Assembly (NCBI GenBank): GCA_002371695.1
Contig: DFGG01000185.1
Coordinates: forward strand, 1,938-9,780
Source: a bacterium UBA3756
GTDB taxonomy: Bacteria; Bacteroidota; Bacteroidia; Bacteroidales; Bacteroidaceae
Direction: 5' to 3'
DNA: 7,843 nt
The position numbers were made by a program, and so were the translations under genes. Positions 1 through 6,592 of the stretch are shown piece by piece. Every line of letters begins with the position of its first letter. Positions within the stretch are counted from its first letter, which is position 1. Below the pieces are notes generated by a model that worked only from the letters and a program-made list of their open reading frames with translations, searched no databases and was not told the DNA's origin.

Positions 1-2676
1 TCCCTTTATGATTCCAGCTACTATTACAACCCCTATATGAGGAAGTATCAGGTAGAAGGCAATGTCAAGTTCCCTTTCTTCCTGACCCCTGAGAAACATT
101 ATGTCGGTGATGCTTGGTACAGGAAAAGTGTCTATGTGCCTGAATCATGGAAGGGACAGCATATCACCCTCTACTTGGAGCGCCCGCACATCGAGACAAC
201 AGTCTTTATAAACGGTCAGAATGCAGGTCACCAGATGTCCCTATCCACCCCCCATCAGTATAACGTCACCCCATTGATTGTGCCAGGGCAGCGCAACACC
301 ATCGCTATCAAGGTCTACAATGGCATCGAGAATGTCTGTGTGGGGCAAGACTCTCATAGCGTGACTGACCAGACACAAGGAAATTGGAATGGCATCGTAG
401 GTACTATGGAACTGCGTTCCCAGCCAGATGAATTCTATATTAAGAAGGTAAAGGTGACACCCAATATCGCGACTCGTTTGATACGCTTGCATATAGAATT
501 GGGCGGATACCCTAAAACAATGCTTTATAACATTCCTGAAATGTCATTTGCTATAGAACGCGTCGGGCATCCCGAAGAAGCGCAAGTCTACTATTGCGAC
601 TTTGACGCCTCAGAATTGACATTCGACATACCCATGTGGCAAGATATGGTTGTCTGGGATGAGTTCCAACCCAATCTCTATCGTCTTGGTGTCTACGTGG
701 GAAAAGATTATTACGAGACAACGTTCGGTATACGCGACATAGCTATCAAGGATCGTCAGTTCTATCTCAATGGCCGCCCTATCTGGCTGCGCGGTACGGT
801 GGAGAATTGCTGTTTCCCGGAAACAGGTTATCCGCCCACAGATGAGGAGTCGTGGCTGAGGATATTCCGGAAGTGCAAGCAGTATGGTCTGAACCACATG
901 CGTTTCCATAGCTATTGCCCTCCTGAGGCCGCCTTTGCTGCAGCAGATAAGGTGGGGTTCTTCTTGCAGCCGGAAGGCCCATCGTGGCCAAACCACGGTG
1001 TGAAACTTCGTCGGGGGCAGAAGATTGACGAATACCTGTTGGAGGAATCGAAGCGTATCATCGATGCCTATGGCCATCACCCGTCATTCATCATGATGGC
1101 CGCTGGTAATGAACCAGCTGGTGACTGGGTGAACTATTGTAATGACTGGGTGAAGGAGATGAAGAAGTATGATCCTACGAAAGTCTATTGTGGTGCCTCT
1201 GTTGGAGGCGGATGGGCATGGGATGACGGTTCTGAGTATCATGTGAAAGGCGGTGCTCGCGGTCTCGACTGGGACAAGCGTGCTCCACATTCCGATGACG
1301 ACTATTATAGTCAGATAGAATATCCCCGCAACTATAAAGACTCAGTACCCAATAACTCGCCTATCATAGCACATGAACAGGGACAATGGTGCGCCTTTCC
1401 CGACTTTAAGGAGATTTCGCAGTACACGGGAGCCTATAAGGCTAGAAATTTCGAGATATTCCGAGATTTACTCCGCGATAATGGTATGGCTGGTCAGGCG
1501 GAGAAGTTCCTGATGGCTAGCGGTAAGTTGCAGACACTCTGTTATAAATATGAGATAGAACGCAACCTGCGTACCAAGGACTATGCTGGATTCCAGTTGT
1601 TGGCACTCAACGACTACAGTGGACAGGGTACTGCGCTTGAAGGTATACTCAACGTCCATTGGCAGGAAAAGGGATACACCACACCATCAGAATGGCACAG
1701 CTTCTGTGCTCCTCTGGTGACGCTTGCCCGATTCCCCAAGTTCGTATATGCTAACAGTGATACACTCCGAGTACCCATCGAGGCATATAACGCTATGTAT
1801 GGTACCATTGACTCTGTCCGCACCTCTTATTTTATAACTGACGATAGTATGCGGGTGTATGTTGGTGGTGTGCTTTCCAAGAGGGATATTCCCGTAGGCA
1901 AGAACCACTCCCTGGGCACTATAGTTTTTCCGCTTGACACAATCAAAGAGGCGAAGAAACTTACACTGACAGTTATTATAGGAAAGACGCTGAAGAATCA
2001 TTGGGATTTTTGGGTATATCCTCATTCGCTTGCTCCTTCCATGCAGACAGAGCCTGTAGGGGTAACGATTACCGATACCCTCGACACCCACGCTCTCGCC
2101 GTGCTCAAGAAGGGCGGTAAAGTGTTGTTGACAGCTGCAGGCAAGGTGCGTCTAGGCAGTGATGTGATACAGCATTACCTGCCCGTGTTTTGGAATACCT
2201 CGTGGTTTAAGATGCGCCCCCCGCACACCACAGGTGCCTATATTGACACGCAGCATCCGCTCTTCAAATACGACTTTCCCACTGATGACTGGTCGAACTT
2301 GAACTGGTGGGAGTTGCTTAACCGTGCACAGGTGATGAACCTCATGGAGCTGCCTACCGACTACCAGCCGCCTATCCAGCCCATAGATACATGGCACGTT
2401 TCGCGCAAGCTTGGCATGCTCATTGAGGCCAATGTGCTGAAAGGCAAGTTGCTAATGACTACGATGGACATCGACTCCGACCTCGACCACCGGCTCGTGG
2501 CCCGCCAGATGCGGCAGGCCATCCTCCGCTATATGGAGAGCGACGACTTCCGGCCCACCATCACCCTCCAGCCGCAGACGGTCACCGACTTCTTCACCAA
2601 GCAGGGGCCGAAGGTCAACATGTTTACCAAGGAATCTCCCGATGAGCTGAAGCCGAAGCTGATGACGAAACATTGA
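1..2676 (+). CDS. Glycoside hydrolase family 2 enzyme (beta-galactosidase-like), 5' end outside window
   Basis: The reading frame is open from base 1, with 12 sense codons before the first Met at 37, so the true start and any signal peptide lie to the left. Numbering below is from that Met. An N-terminal jelly-roll sugar-binding domain (to about 125) is followed by an immunoglobulin-like domain (about 130-235) and a TIM barrel starting near 242 (FYLNGRPIWLRG). The expected catalytic pair is present: acid/base Glu359 in GNEP and a nucleophile candidate Glu447 in HEQGQW. From about 679 a further domain (TLDTHALAVLKKGGKV onward) resembles the class I glutamine-amidotransferase-like fold seen in some large Bacteroidetes hydrolases. 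This enzyme type usually acts in the periplasm on a non-reducing terminal beta-linked sugar. Next to a rhamnogalacturonan lyase and CE12 esterase, trimming of galactose-type side groups of rhamnogalacturonan I is likely, but the sugar cannot be fixed from sequence. The last 200 bases are markedly GC-rich. Confidence 0.9.
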   Translation, partial: SLYDSSYYYNPYMRKYQVEGNVKFPFFLTPEKHYVGDAWYRKSVYVPESWKGQHITLYLERPHIETTVFINGQNAGHQMSLSTPHQYNVTPLIVPGQRNTIAIKVYNGIENVCVGQDSHSVTDQTQGNWNGIVGTMELRSQPDEFYIKKVKVTPNIATRLIRLHIELGGYPKTMLYNIPEMSFAIERVGHPEEAQVYYCDFDASELTFDIPMWQDMVVWDEFQPNLYRLGVYVGKDYYETTFGIRDIAIKDRQFYLNGRPIWLRGTVENCCFPETGYPPTDEESWLRIFRKCKQYGLNHMRFHSYCPPEAAFAAADKVGFFLQPEGPSWPNHGVKLRRGQKIDEYLLEESKRIIDAYGHHPSFIMMAAGNEPAGDWVNYCNDWVKEMKKYDPTKVYCGASVGGGWAWDDGSEYHVKGGARGLDWDKRAPHSDDDYYSQIEYPRNYKDSVPNNSPIIAHEQGQWCAFPDFKEISQYTGAYKARNFEIFRDLLRDNGMAGQAEKFLMASGKLQTLCYKYEIERNLRTKDYAGFQLLALNDYSGQGTALEGILNVHWQEKGYTTPSEWHSFCAPLVTLARFPKFVYANSDTLRVPIEAYNAMYGTIDSVRTSYFITDDSMRVYVGGVLSKRDIPVGKNHSLGTIVFPLDTIKEAKKLTLTVIIGKTLKNHWDFWVYPHSLAPSMQTEPVGVTITDTLDTHALAVLKKGGKVLLTAAGKVRLGSDVIQHYLPVFWNTSWFKMRPPHTTGAYIDTQHPLFKYDFPTDDWSNLNWWELLNRAQVMNLMELPTDYQPPIQPIDTWHVSRKLGMLIEANVLKGKLLMTTMDIDSDLDHRLVARQMRQAILRYMESDDFRPTITLQPQTVTDFFTKQGPKVNMFTKESPDELKPKLMTKH

Positions 2677-2704
2677 TAATTTACGGCTGCTCTCTTACAC
2701 TTGG

Positions 2705-2720
2705 TAGTCTTTTCTGACTA
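2705..2720. terminator. Weak inverted repeat in the 44-base convergent gap, possible shared terminator
   Basis: TAGTC (2705-2709) and GACTA (2716-2720) form a 5-base-pair stem around a six-base loop, between the stop codons of the converging GH2 and lyase genes. The stem is short, AT-rich and lacks a clean T-run, so its role as a terminator is a guess based mainly on position. Nothing else is evident in this gap. Confidence 0.25.
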
Positions 2721-4769
2721 TTATTTCAGGAACTTGTTGACCGACTTGTCGGGGCCCAGATAGAAGCCAGGCTCCGAAGGCTGGTTGTAACCTACGTTCT
2801 GGGCGGCAGTGGAGAGGCGGTAGGGGATGTCCTCCATCAGGCAGTTGATGCGGTAGTCGGTGGGGATGGGGCTGACGAAGATGCGCAGCTCTGAGCTGTC
2901 TTCCGTGCGGGCCAGCACCTCCTCACGCCAGTCGCCCAGGATGTCGGCGCAGAGGGCAGGGTTCGACTTCGAGCCGTTGTTGAACTTGACATCGGGGAAC
3001 TTGACGAGGTCTATGATTTGACGGTTCTTCCAGTCATACTTCGACACGGTCTCATGGTCGAGCAGTTCACGCAATAGGTCGCCGTCCCACCAGATGCCGA
3101 AGTTGATAGATAGGTGGCGGCCGTTCATCATCAGATGCTGTTGGTGCTGCGGGTCGTCAGGATCCTGGGCATCGCTGAGCACCTCACCTTTTATATTACG
3201 TATGCCGTGGCTGTCGCTGCTCCACATCTCCAGACCAGGGTTGGTGGGGTCGATGTCTGCGGCCATGGCGCGGCCTACGTCACTCTTCGAGGGTATCTGG
3301 AAGATGACTTTGCCCGTACGAGCATCGCGGAAGTCGGAGCCGTCACGCTTGTTCTCGTGGCAGTCCCATACCTGCAGCCGGGTGCTCTTGGGGTCGAAGG
3401 CCATCAGATGGATGGCATCTCCATGTCCCATACCAGTGTTATAAAGTCCGCGCCCGTTATTGTCAATAGCCATTGAGCCATAAGTGATTTCGTCGCAACC
3501 ATCACCGTCGACATCGGCCACGCGCAGGTTATGGTTGCCCTGCCCTGCATAGTTTGCCCACTCGGGGGTATTGGTGTCGAAGGTCCAACGTTCTTTCAGT
3601 TCGCTACCGTCCCAGTCCCAGGTGGAGATGACGGTGCGTGTGTAGTAGCCGCGGCAGAAAATAGCAGAAGCATGTACACCATCCAGATAGCCTACTCCAG
3701 CCAGCATACGGTCGGATCGGTTGGCGTATGCATCACCCCAGTCATCGGGATTGCCACGCTGTGGAATATAAGGTTTCGAATCCATGGCTTCGCCTGTGAG
3801 ACCATTGAATACGGTGATATATTCCGGCCCCTCGAGGATGCGGCCTGTCATAGGACGGCGAGAGGTGTTGTAGCGTGACCATTCGCGCTGGCCGTTGAAA
3901 TTTTCCTTGACTTGCTGCTGTGACTGTTGCAGTTGCTGACGCTGACCGCGTTGGCCTCGAGGCCCCTGTGGGCGGTTGAATTGGGGCTGAGGCTCCAACT
4001 CTCCGCGTGCTATTTTTGCAAGAGCTTCCTTGGCGCCTACCCGGTAGTCAGCCAGACTGTCGCCGATCACCTTACCAATCCCGTCACGAGTGCCGTCGGC
4101 GGTGCGTGCGATAAATTCTGCGCAACCGTCACCGTCGAGGTCATAGACGATGAATGGTACGTAGTGGGCTCCAGAGCGGATGTTGATTCCCATGTTGATG
4201 CGCCAGAGCAGTGTGCCGTCGAGTCGGTAGCAGTCGAAGAGTGTAGGGCCGGTGAAGCCGTCGTGGGCATTGTCATGGGCGTTCGATGGATCCCATTTCA
4301 GGATGATTTCATACTGTCCGTCACCGTCGACATCTGCCACTGAAGCATCGTTGGCGGAGTATGAGTAAGTCCAACCATTGGGAGCAATACCGTCGGCTGG
4401 CTTTCGTAGCTTCACGGGCAGATAACCTTCTGGTGAGCCCGCTTTCAAAGTGTAGTTGCCGTTCTTCCGCCCACCGCGAACCTCGTAGGTGGCATCCTCT
4501 GTGAGAGGCTGTTCGTCGATAAAGAATGTTCCGCCTTTCTTCATCGGACGTTGATTTAGTTTCGTGCCGTTGCGATAGATGTCAAAGGGCTCGCCTGTCT
4601 TGTCGCTGGTGAGTGTCCGCCAGCTGACAATGACCTGTCCTCCCTGTCGGATGGCTATGACGCCACGGTCAAGTGTCTCACGCTTTAGTTTCTTGAAATT
4701 GTAGTTTGGTTGGGCTACTGCTGTCATTCCTAAGCAGAGGGCAACCATCGCAAGTAGTTTTTTCTTCAT
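2721..4769 (-). CDS. Rhamnogalacturonan lyase, polysaccharide lyase family 11 (YesW/YesX-like)
   Basis: This 682-residue exported protein should cleave the alpha-1,4 bond between L-rhamnose and D-galacturonate in rhamnogalacturonan I by beta-elimination, leaving an unsaturated uronate end. A signal peptide (residues 1-19, hydrophobic core LLAMVALCLGM, cleavage likely AVA before Gln20) is followed by a small beta domain with an FDIYRNG motif and then the beta-propeller catalytic region. Calcium-binding repeats typical of PL11 are visible: DVDGDG at 146-151, DLDGDG at 210-215 and DVDGDG at 419-424. Further family-like stretches include ILEGPEYITVFNG near 311 and GNHNLRVAD near 411. The protein is longer than Bacillus YesW/YesX because of an insertion at about 245-307, rich in Gln, Arg and Pro. 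The ATG at 4769 sits directly before the signal peptide and about 28 bases from an inferred transcription start. The gene is divergent from the CE12/rhaM pair and convergent with GH2. Family assignment is firm. Endo versus exo mode is not visible. Confidence 0.95.
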   Translation of the reverse strand: MKKKLLAMVALCLGMTAVAQPNYNFKKLKRETLDRGVIAIRQGGQVIVSWRTLTSDKTGEPFDIYRNGTKLNQRPMKKGGTFFIDEQPLTEDATYEVRGGRKNGNYTLKAGSPEGYLPVKLRKPADGIAPNGWTYSYSANDASVADVDGDGQYEIILKWDPSNAHDNAHDGFTGPTLFDCYRLDGTLLWRINMGINIRSGAHYVPFIVYDLDGDGCAEFIARTADGTRDGIGKVIGDSLADYRVGAKEALAKIARGELEPQPQFNRPQGPRGQRGQRQQLQQSQQQVKENFNGQREWSRYNTSRRPMTGRILEGPEYITVFNGLTGEAMDSKPYIPQRGNPDDWGDAYANRSDRMLAGVGYLDGVHASAIFCRGYYTRTVISTWDWDGSELKERWTFDTNTPEWANYAGQGNHNLRVADVDGDGCDEITYGSMAIDNNGRGLYNTGMGHGDAIHLMAFDPKSTRLQVWDCHENKRDGSDFRDARTGKVIFQIPSKSDVGRAMAADIDPTNPGLEMWSSDSHGIRNIKGEVLSDAQDPDDPQHQQHLMMNGRHLSINFGIWWDGDLLRELLDHETVSKYDWKNRQIIDLVKFPDVKFNNGSKSNPALCADILGDWREEVLARTEDSSELRIFVSPIPTDYRINCLMEDIPYRLSTAAQNVGYNQPSEPGFYLGPDKSVNKFLK
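3912..3989 (-). other. Low-complexity Gln/Arg/Pro-rich insertion core within the PL11 lyase
   Basis: Residues 261-286 of the lyase are almost entirely Gln, Arg, Pro and Gly, ending in a Gln-rich run broken only by Leu and Ser. This core lies inside a longer insertion (about 245-307) between the conserved DYR and GRILEGPEY segments, which in the Bacillus family members as I recall them are separated by only a few residues. The frame stays open and conserved lyase sequence resumes after it, so it is not a frameshift. Confidence 0.7.
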
Positions 4770-4800
4770 TCTTAGTTCGTTTTAGTTATGTATTTGTGTG

Positions 4801-4808
4801 CAAATATA
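4801..4808 (-). promoter_or_regulatory. Bacteroidetes-type -7 promoter element for the PL11 lyase
   Basis: On the minus strand this reads TATATTTG, an exact match to the Bacteroidetes sigma-70 consensus TAnnTTTG. It implies a transcription start near 4797 and a leader of about 28 bases. No clear TTTG occurs at the expected -33 position (around 4830), which fits a promoter that needs an activator. Confidence 0.6.
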
Positions 4809-4813
4809 CAAAA

Positions 4814-4873
4814 AAAATCCTATCTGCTATTATTAAAATCAAAGATTGTGGTATGAAAATCAAAATTCATGGT
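4814..4873. repeat. Three AAAATC copies at exact 21-base spacing in the divergent promoter region (candidate operator)
   Basis: AAAATC occurs at 4814-4819, 4835-4840 and 4856-4861, each exactly 21 bases apart, about two helical turns. The second and third copies extend to a longer imperfect direct repeat: 4831-4852 and 4852-4873 match at 17 of 22 aligned positions, sharing TAT, AAAATCAAA and a final TGGT. The first copy is weaker outside its hexamer (10 of 21). The array lies between the back-to-back promoters of the lyase and the CE12 esterase, and its strong part spans the space between their two predicted -33 positions (about 4830 and 4872). AraC-family regulators, including the rhamnose activators RhaS/RhaR, bind direct repeats with this kind of spacing. 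That link is inference. Phased A-tracts causing DNA bending are the alternative. Confidence 0.5.
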
Positions 4874-4894
4874 TCATTTATGGAATATTTTCCT

Positions 4895-4902
4895 TAACTT
4901 TG
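4895..4902 (+). promoter_or_regulatory. Bacteroidetes-type -7 promoter element for the CE12-rhaM unit
   Basis: TAACTTTG matches TAnnTTTG exactly and is followed by GCCCC. The implied transcription start is near 4906, giving a leader of about 27 bases to the ATG at 4933. The -33 position (near 4872) has no TTTG and instead falls on the end of the promoter-proximal 21-base repeat, the usual arrangement for an activator that touches RNA polymerase. Confidence 0.6.
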
Positions 4903-4932
4903 CCCCTGAAAATAAGCACAAATGATTAGCAG

Positions 4933-6123
4933 ATGAAAAGAACAATCTTTTTCCTATGTGCTTTTGCATTCCTGAATTTAATAGGGGCGCAGGCACAGGT
5001 TATTACTGACACCTTACTTAACAAGACAAGTGAGAAACCTTTCTATTTCTCCGTACCTGTACCAGATGGTAATTACCGGGTGACTGTCACCTTGGGGGCG
5101 AAGAAGAAGGCTTCAGAGACAGTGGTGAGGGCAGAGTCACGACGGTTGATGGTAGAGAACTGTGCTACGAAGCGTGGTAAATTTGAGACTAGAAGTTTCA
5201 TTGTCAGTAAACGCTCAGCCGAAATTCCCGGAGGAGGAAAGGTGAGCCTTAAACCCCGTGAACTAGACTATCTGAACTGGGACAATCTGCTTACATTGGA
5301 ATTTAATGGTCCTGCGCCTGCCGTTAAGTCCATCCGAATAGAACCTGATACAACGGCTACTACCATATTCCTCTGTGGCAACTCCACCGTGGTGGATCAG
5401 GAACTGGAGCCTTGGGCTTCGTGGGGGCAGATGATTCCCCGTTGGTTCACGGATAAAGTGGCTATTTCTAACCATGCCGAGAGTGGCCTGACTGTTCGTA
5501 CCTTCCTTAACGGACATCGCCTCGACAAGGTGCTCTCTATGGCCAAGGCGGGCGACTACGTGGTCTGTGAGTTCGGGCATAATGACCAGAAGGAGAAAGG
5601 AGCCGGTGATGGTGCTTGGTATCATTTCGCCCACGGATTGAAAACTTTCATCGACCGCGTGAGGGCAGCAGGAGCCAATATTATTTTTGTTACTCCCACT
5701 CAACGTCGCAGCTTCGATGAGGCTACCCATAGCAAGATACAAGAGACTCACCTCGACTACCCTGATGCGATGAGGACTGTGGCTAAGCGTGAGGGTGTGC
5801 CCGTCATTGAACTCCACGACATGACCCGTGACTTCTTCGAGACACTTGGCTTTGAGGGCAGCAAACGAGCATTAGTGCATTATGCCGCTAATACTTTTCC
5901 TGGACAGACGAAAGCGCTGGCAGACAATACACACTTTAATCCCTATGGGGCCTATGAGGTGGCCAAGATGGTCGTGATGGGCATGAAACAACTACAGTTG
6001 CCCTTCATAAAAGAGCTGAAGGCCGACTGGCAGGATTTTGACCCTAAACAGCCCGATGATCCCGACGCCTTCGTCTGGTATCCATCTGTCAAGCAGGATG
6101 TTACAAAGCCTGATGGGAACTAA
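4933..6123 (+). CDS. SGNH-hydrolase esterase, CE12 family (probable rhamnogalacturonan acetylesterase)
   Basis: This 396-residue exported protein should remove O-acetyl groups from galacturonate of rhamnogalacturonan so that the lyase can act. Residues 1-21 form a signal peptide (core IFFLCAFAFLNLIG, cleavage likely AQA before Gln22). Residues about 23-140 form a beta-rich domain (PFYFSVPVPDGNYRVTVTLG) common in Bacteroidetes CE12 proteins. The SGNH domain follows with all four blocks: nucleophile Ser151 in GNSTV, Gly185 in ESGLTVRTF, Asn217 in GHND, and Asp331/His334 in DNTHFNPYG. Block I reads GNS rather than the usual GDS. The start at 4933 is the first Met of a good signal peptide. A four-codon ORF beginning at 4922 ends in a TGA overlapping this ATG. 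The gene shares a divergent control region with the PL11 lyase and is followed 37 bases later by rhaM, so the two are probably cotranscribed. Exact ester specificity is inferred from family and context. Confidence 0.92.
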   Translation: MKRTIFFLCAFAFLNLIGAQAQVITDTLLNKTSEKPFYFSVPVPDGNYRVTVTLGAKKKASETVVRAESRRLMVENCATKRGKFETRSFIVSKRSAEIPGGGKVSLKPRELDYLNWDNLLTLEFNGPAPAVKSIRIEPDTTATTIFLCGNSTVVDQELEPWASWGQMIPRWFTDKVAISNHAESGLTVRTFLNGHRLDKVLSMAKAGDYVVCEFGHNDQKEKGAGDGAWYHFAHGLKTFIDRVRAAGANIIFVTPTQRRSFDEATHSKIQETHLDYPDAMRTVAKREGVPVIELHDMTRDFFETLGFEGSKRALVHYAANTFPGQTKALADNTHFNPYGAYEVAKMVVMGMKQLQLPFIKELKADWQDFDPKQPDDPDAFVWYPSVKQDVTKPDGN

Positions 6124-6160
6124 GTAAGCATTATTAACAAACTTCAAATTTCAGAATAAT

Positions 6161-6478
6161 ATGAAAAGATTTGCATTCAAGATGTACCTGAAACCAGGTT
6201 GTGAGAAAGAGTACGAGAAGCGTCATGCCGCTATCTGGCCTGAGCTCGTGAAAATGATTAAAGATGGTGGCGTGAGCAACTATAGTATCTATTGGGACAA
6301 AGATACCAACATATTATTTGGCTATCAAGAGTGTGAGGGCGAAGGCAATTCGCAGGATACAGAGAATGTTGACCCAATCACTCAGAAATGGTGGGATATG
6401 ATGGCTGACATTATGGAAGTAAACCCTGATAACTCGCCCGTCACAGTACCCATCCAAGAAGTGTTCCATCTCGATTGA
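6161..6478 (+). CDS. rhaM: L-rhamnose mutarotase
   Basis: RhaM interconverts the alpha and beta anomers of L-rhamnopyranose in the cytoplasm, speeding supply of the anomer used by rhamnose isomerase. The 105 residues align almost end to end with the 104-residue E. coli protein, with one extra residue before the Trp pair. The proton donor His22 is present in KRHAAIWPEL, and the substrate-contact residues Tyr18, Tyr41 and the Trp pair (77-78) are conserved, as is the C-terminal ANPDNSP-like segment (VNPDNSP) and the final QEVFHLD. There is no signal peptide, as expected. The gene follows the CE12 esterase by 37 bases with no promoter motif between, and ends 35 bases before a strong terminator, so it closes the esterase transcript. 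The isomerase, kinase, aldolase and permease of rhamnose use are not in the window. Confidence 0.95.
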   Translation: MKRFAFKMYLKPGCEKEYEKRHAAIWPELVKMIKDGGVSNYSIYWDKDTNILFGYQECEGEGNSQDTENVDPITQKWWDMMADIMEVNPDNSPVTVPIQEVFHLD

Positions 6479-6513
6479 TCAAGGCCCGTCGACTTGACCT
6501 ATCTTATTTTAAC

Positions 6514-6567
6514 ACGGATTAATCAAAATTCCTTTGGGAAAATGAAGATTAATCCGTTTTCTTTTTG
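6514..6567 (+). terminator. Intrinsic terminator after rhaM
   Basis: ACGGATTAATC (6514-6524) and its perfect reverse complement GATTAATCCGT (6547-6557) form an 11-base-pair stem, followed by TTTTCTTTTT. The 22-base loop contains a small inner hairpin (TTCC 6529-6532 with GGAA 6537-6540). The GATTAATC part of each arm is itself a palindrome, so the arms are direct as well as inverted repeats. The element ends the CE12-rhaM transcript and insulates the purH promoter that starts at its tail. Confidence 0.8.
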
Positions 6568-6575
6568 TACCTTTG
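6568..6575 (+). promoter_or_regulatory. Bacteroidetes-type -7 promoter element for purH(IMPCH)-mreB
   Basis: TACCTTTG followed by CA is an exact TAnnTTTG match in a context (T-run, then TACCTTTGCA) common before Prevotella and Bacteroides genes. The implied start near 6579 gives a leader of about 38 bases. The -33 region falls at the start of the right arm of the preceding terminator and has no TTTG. Confidence 0.65.
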
Positions 6576-6592
6576 CAGCCTAATTGGAATAT

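Noticed and set aside
37..39. Met at 37 as the true start of the GH2 gene
   Set aside because: The frame is open upstream with sense codons to the window edge, the residues before it (SLYDSSYYYNPY) look like GH2 N-terminal sequence, and no signal peptide follows the Met.
610..1080. 156-codon minus-strand open frame within GH2
   Set aside because: Antisense shadow of the conserved GH2 barrel, with no independent support.
3094..4343. Several plus-strand open frames of 115-138 codons opposite the PL11 lyase
   Set aside because: All are antisense to conserved lyase sequence in a GC-richer stretch where stop codons are rare on the other strand; none has a credible start or protein family.
4706..4897. 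63-codon plus-strand open frame crossing the lyase start and the divergent promoter
   Set aside because: It overlaps the lyase signal-peptide region in antisense and the promoter repeats, has no promoter of its own, and its translation looks like non-coding AT-rich sequence.
5263..5817. 184-codon open frame on the minus strand within the CE12 esterase
   Set aside because: It lies wholly antisense to a gene with clear catalytic motifs, has no recognisable domain and no promoter, and is best explained as a shadow frame.
6130..6160. ATTATT/AATAAT inverted repeat between the esterase and rhaM
   Set aside because: Six AT-only base pairs around a 19-base loop are too weak to support a terminator or operator and are expected by chance in such sequence.
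6479..6497. TCAAG/CTTGA inverted repeat just after rhaM
   Set aside because: A 5-base-pair stem with a 9-base loop and no T-run; the strong hairpin at 6514-6557 explains termination better.
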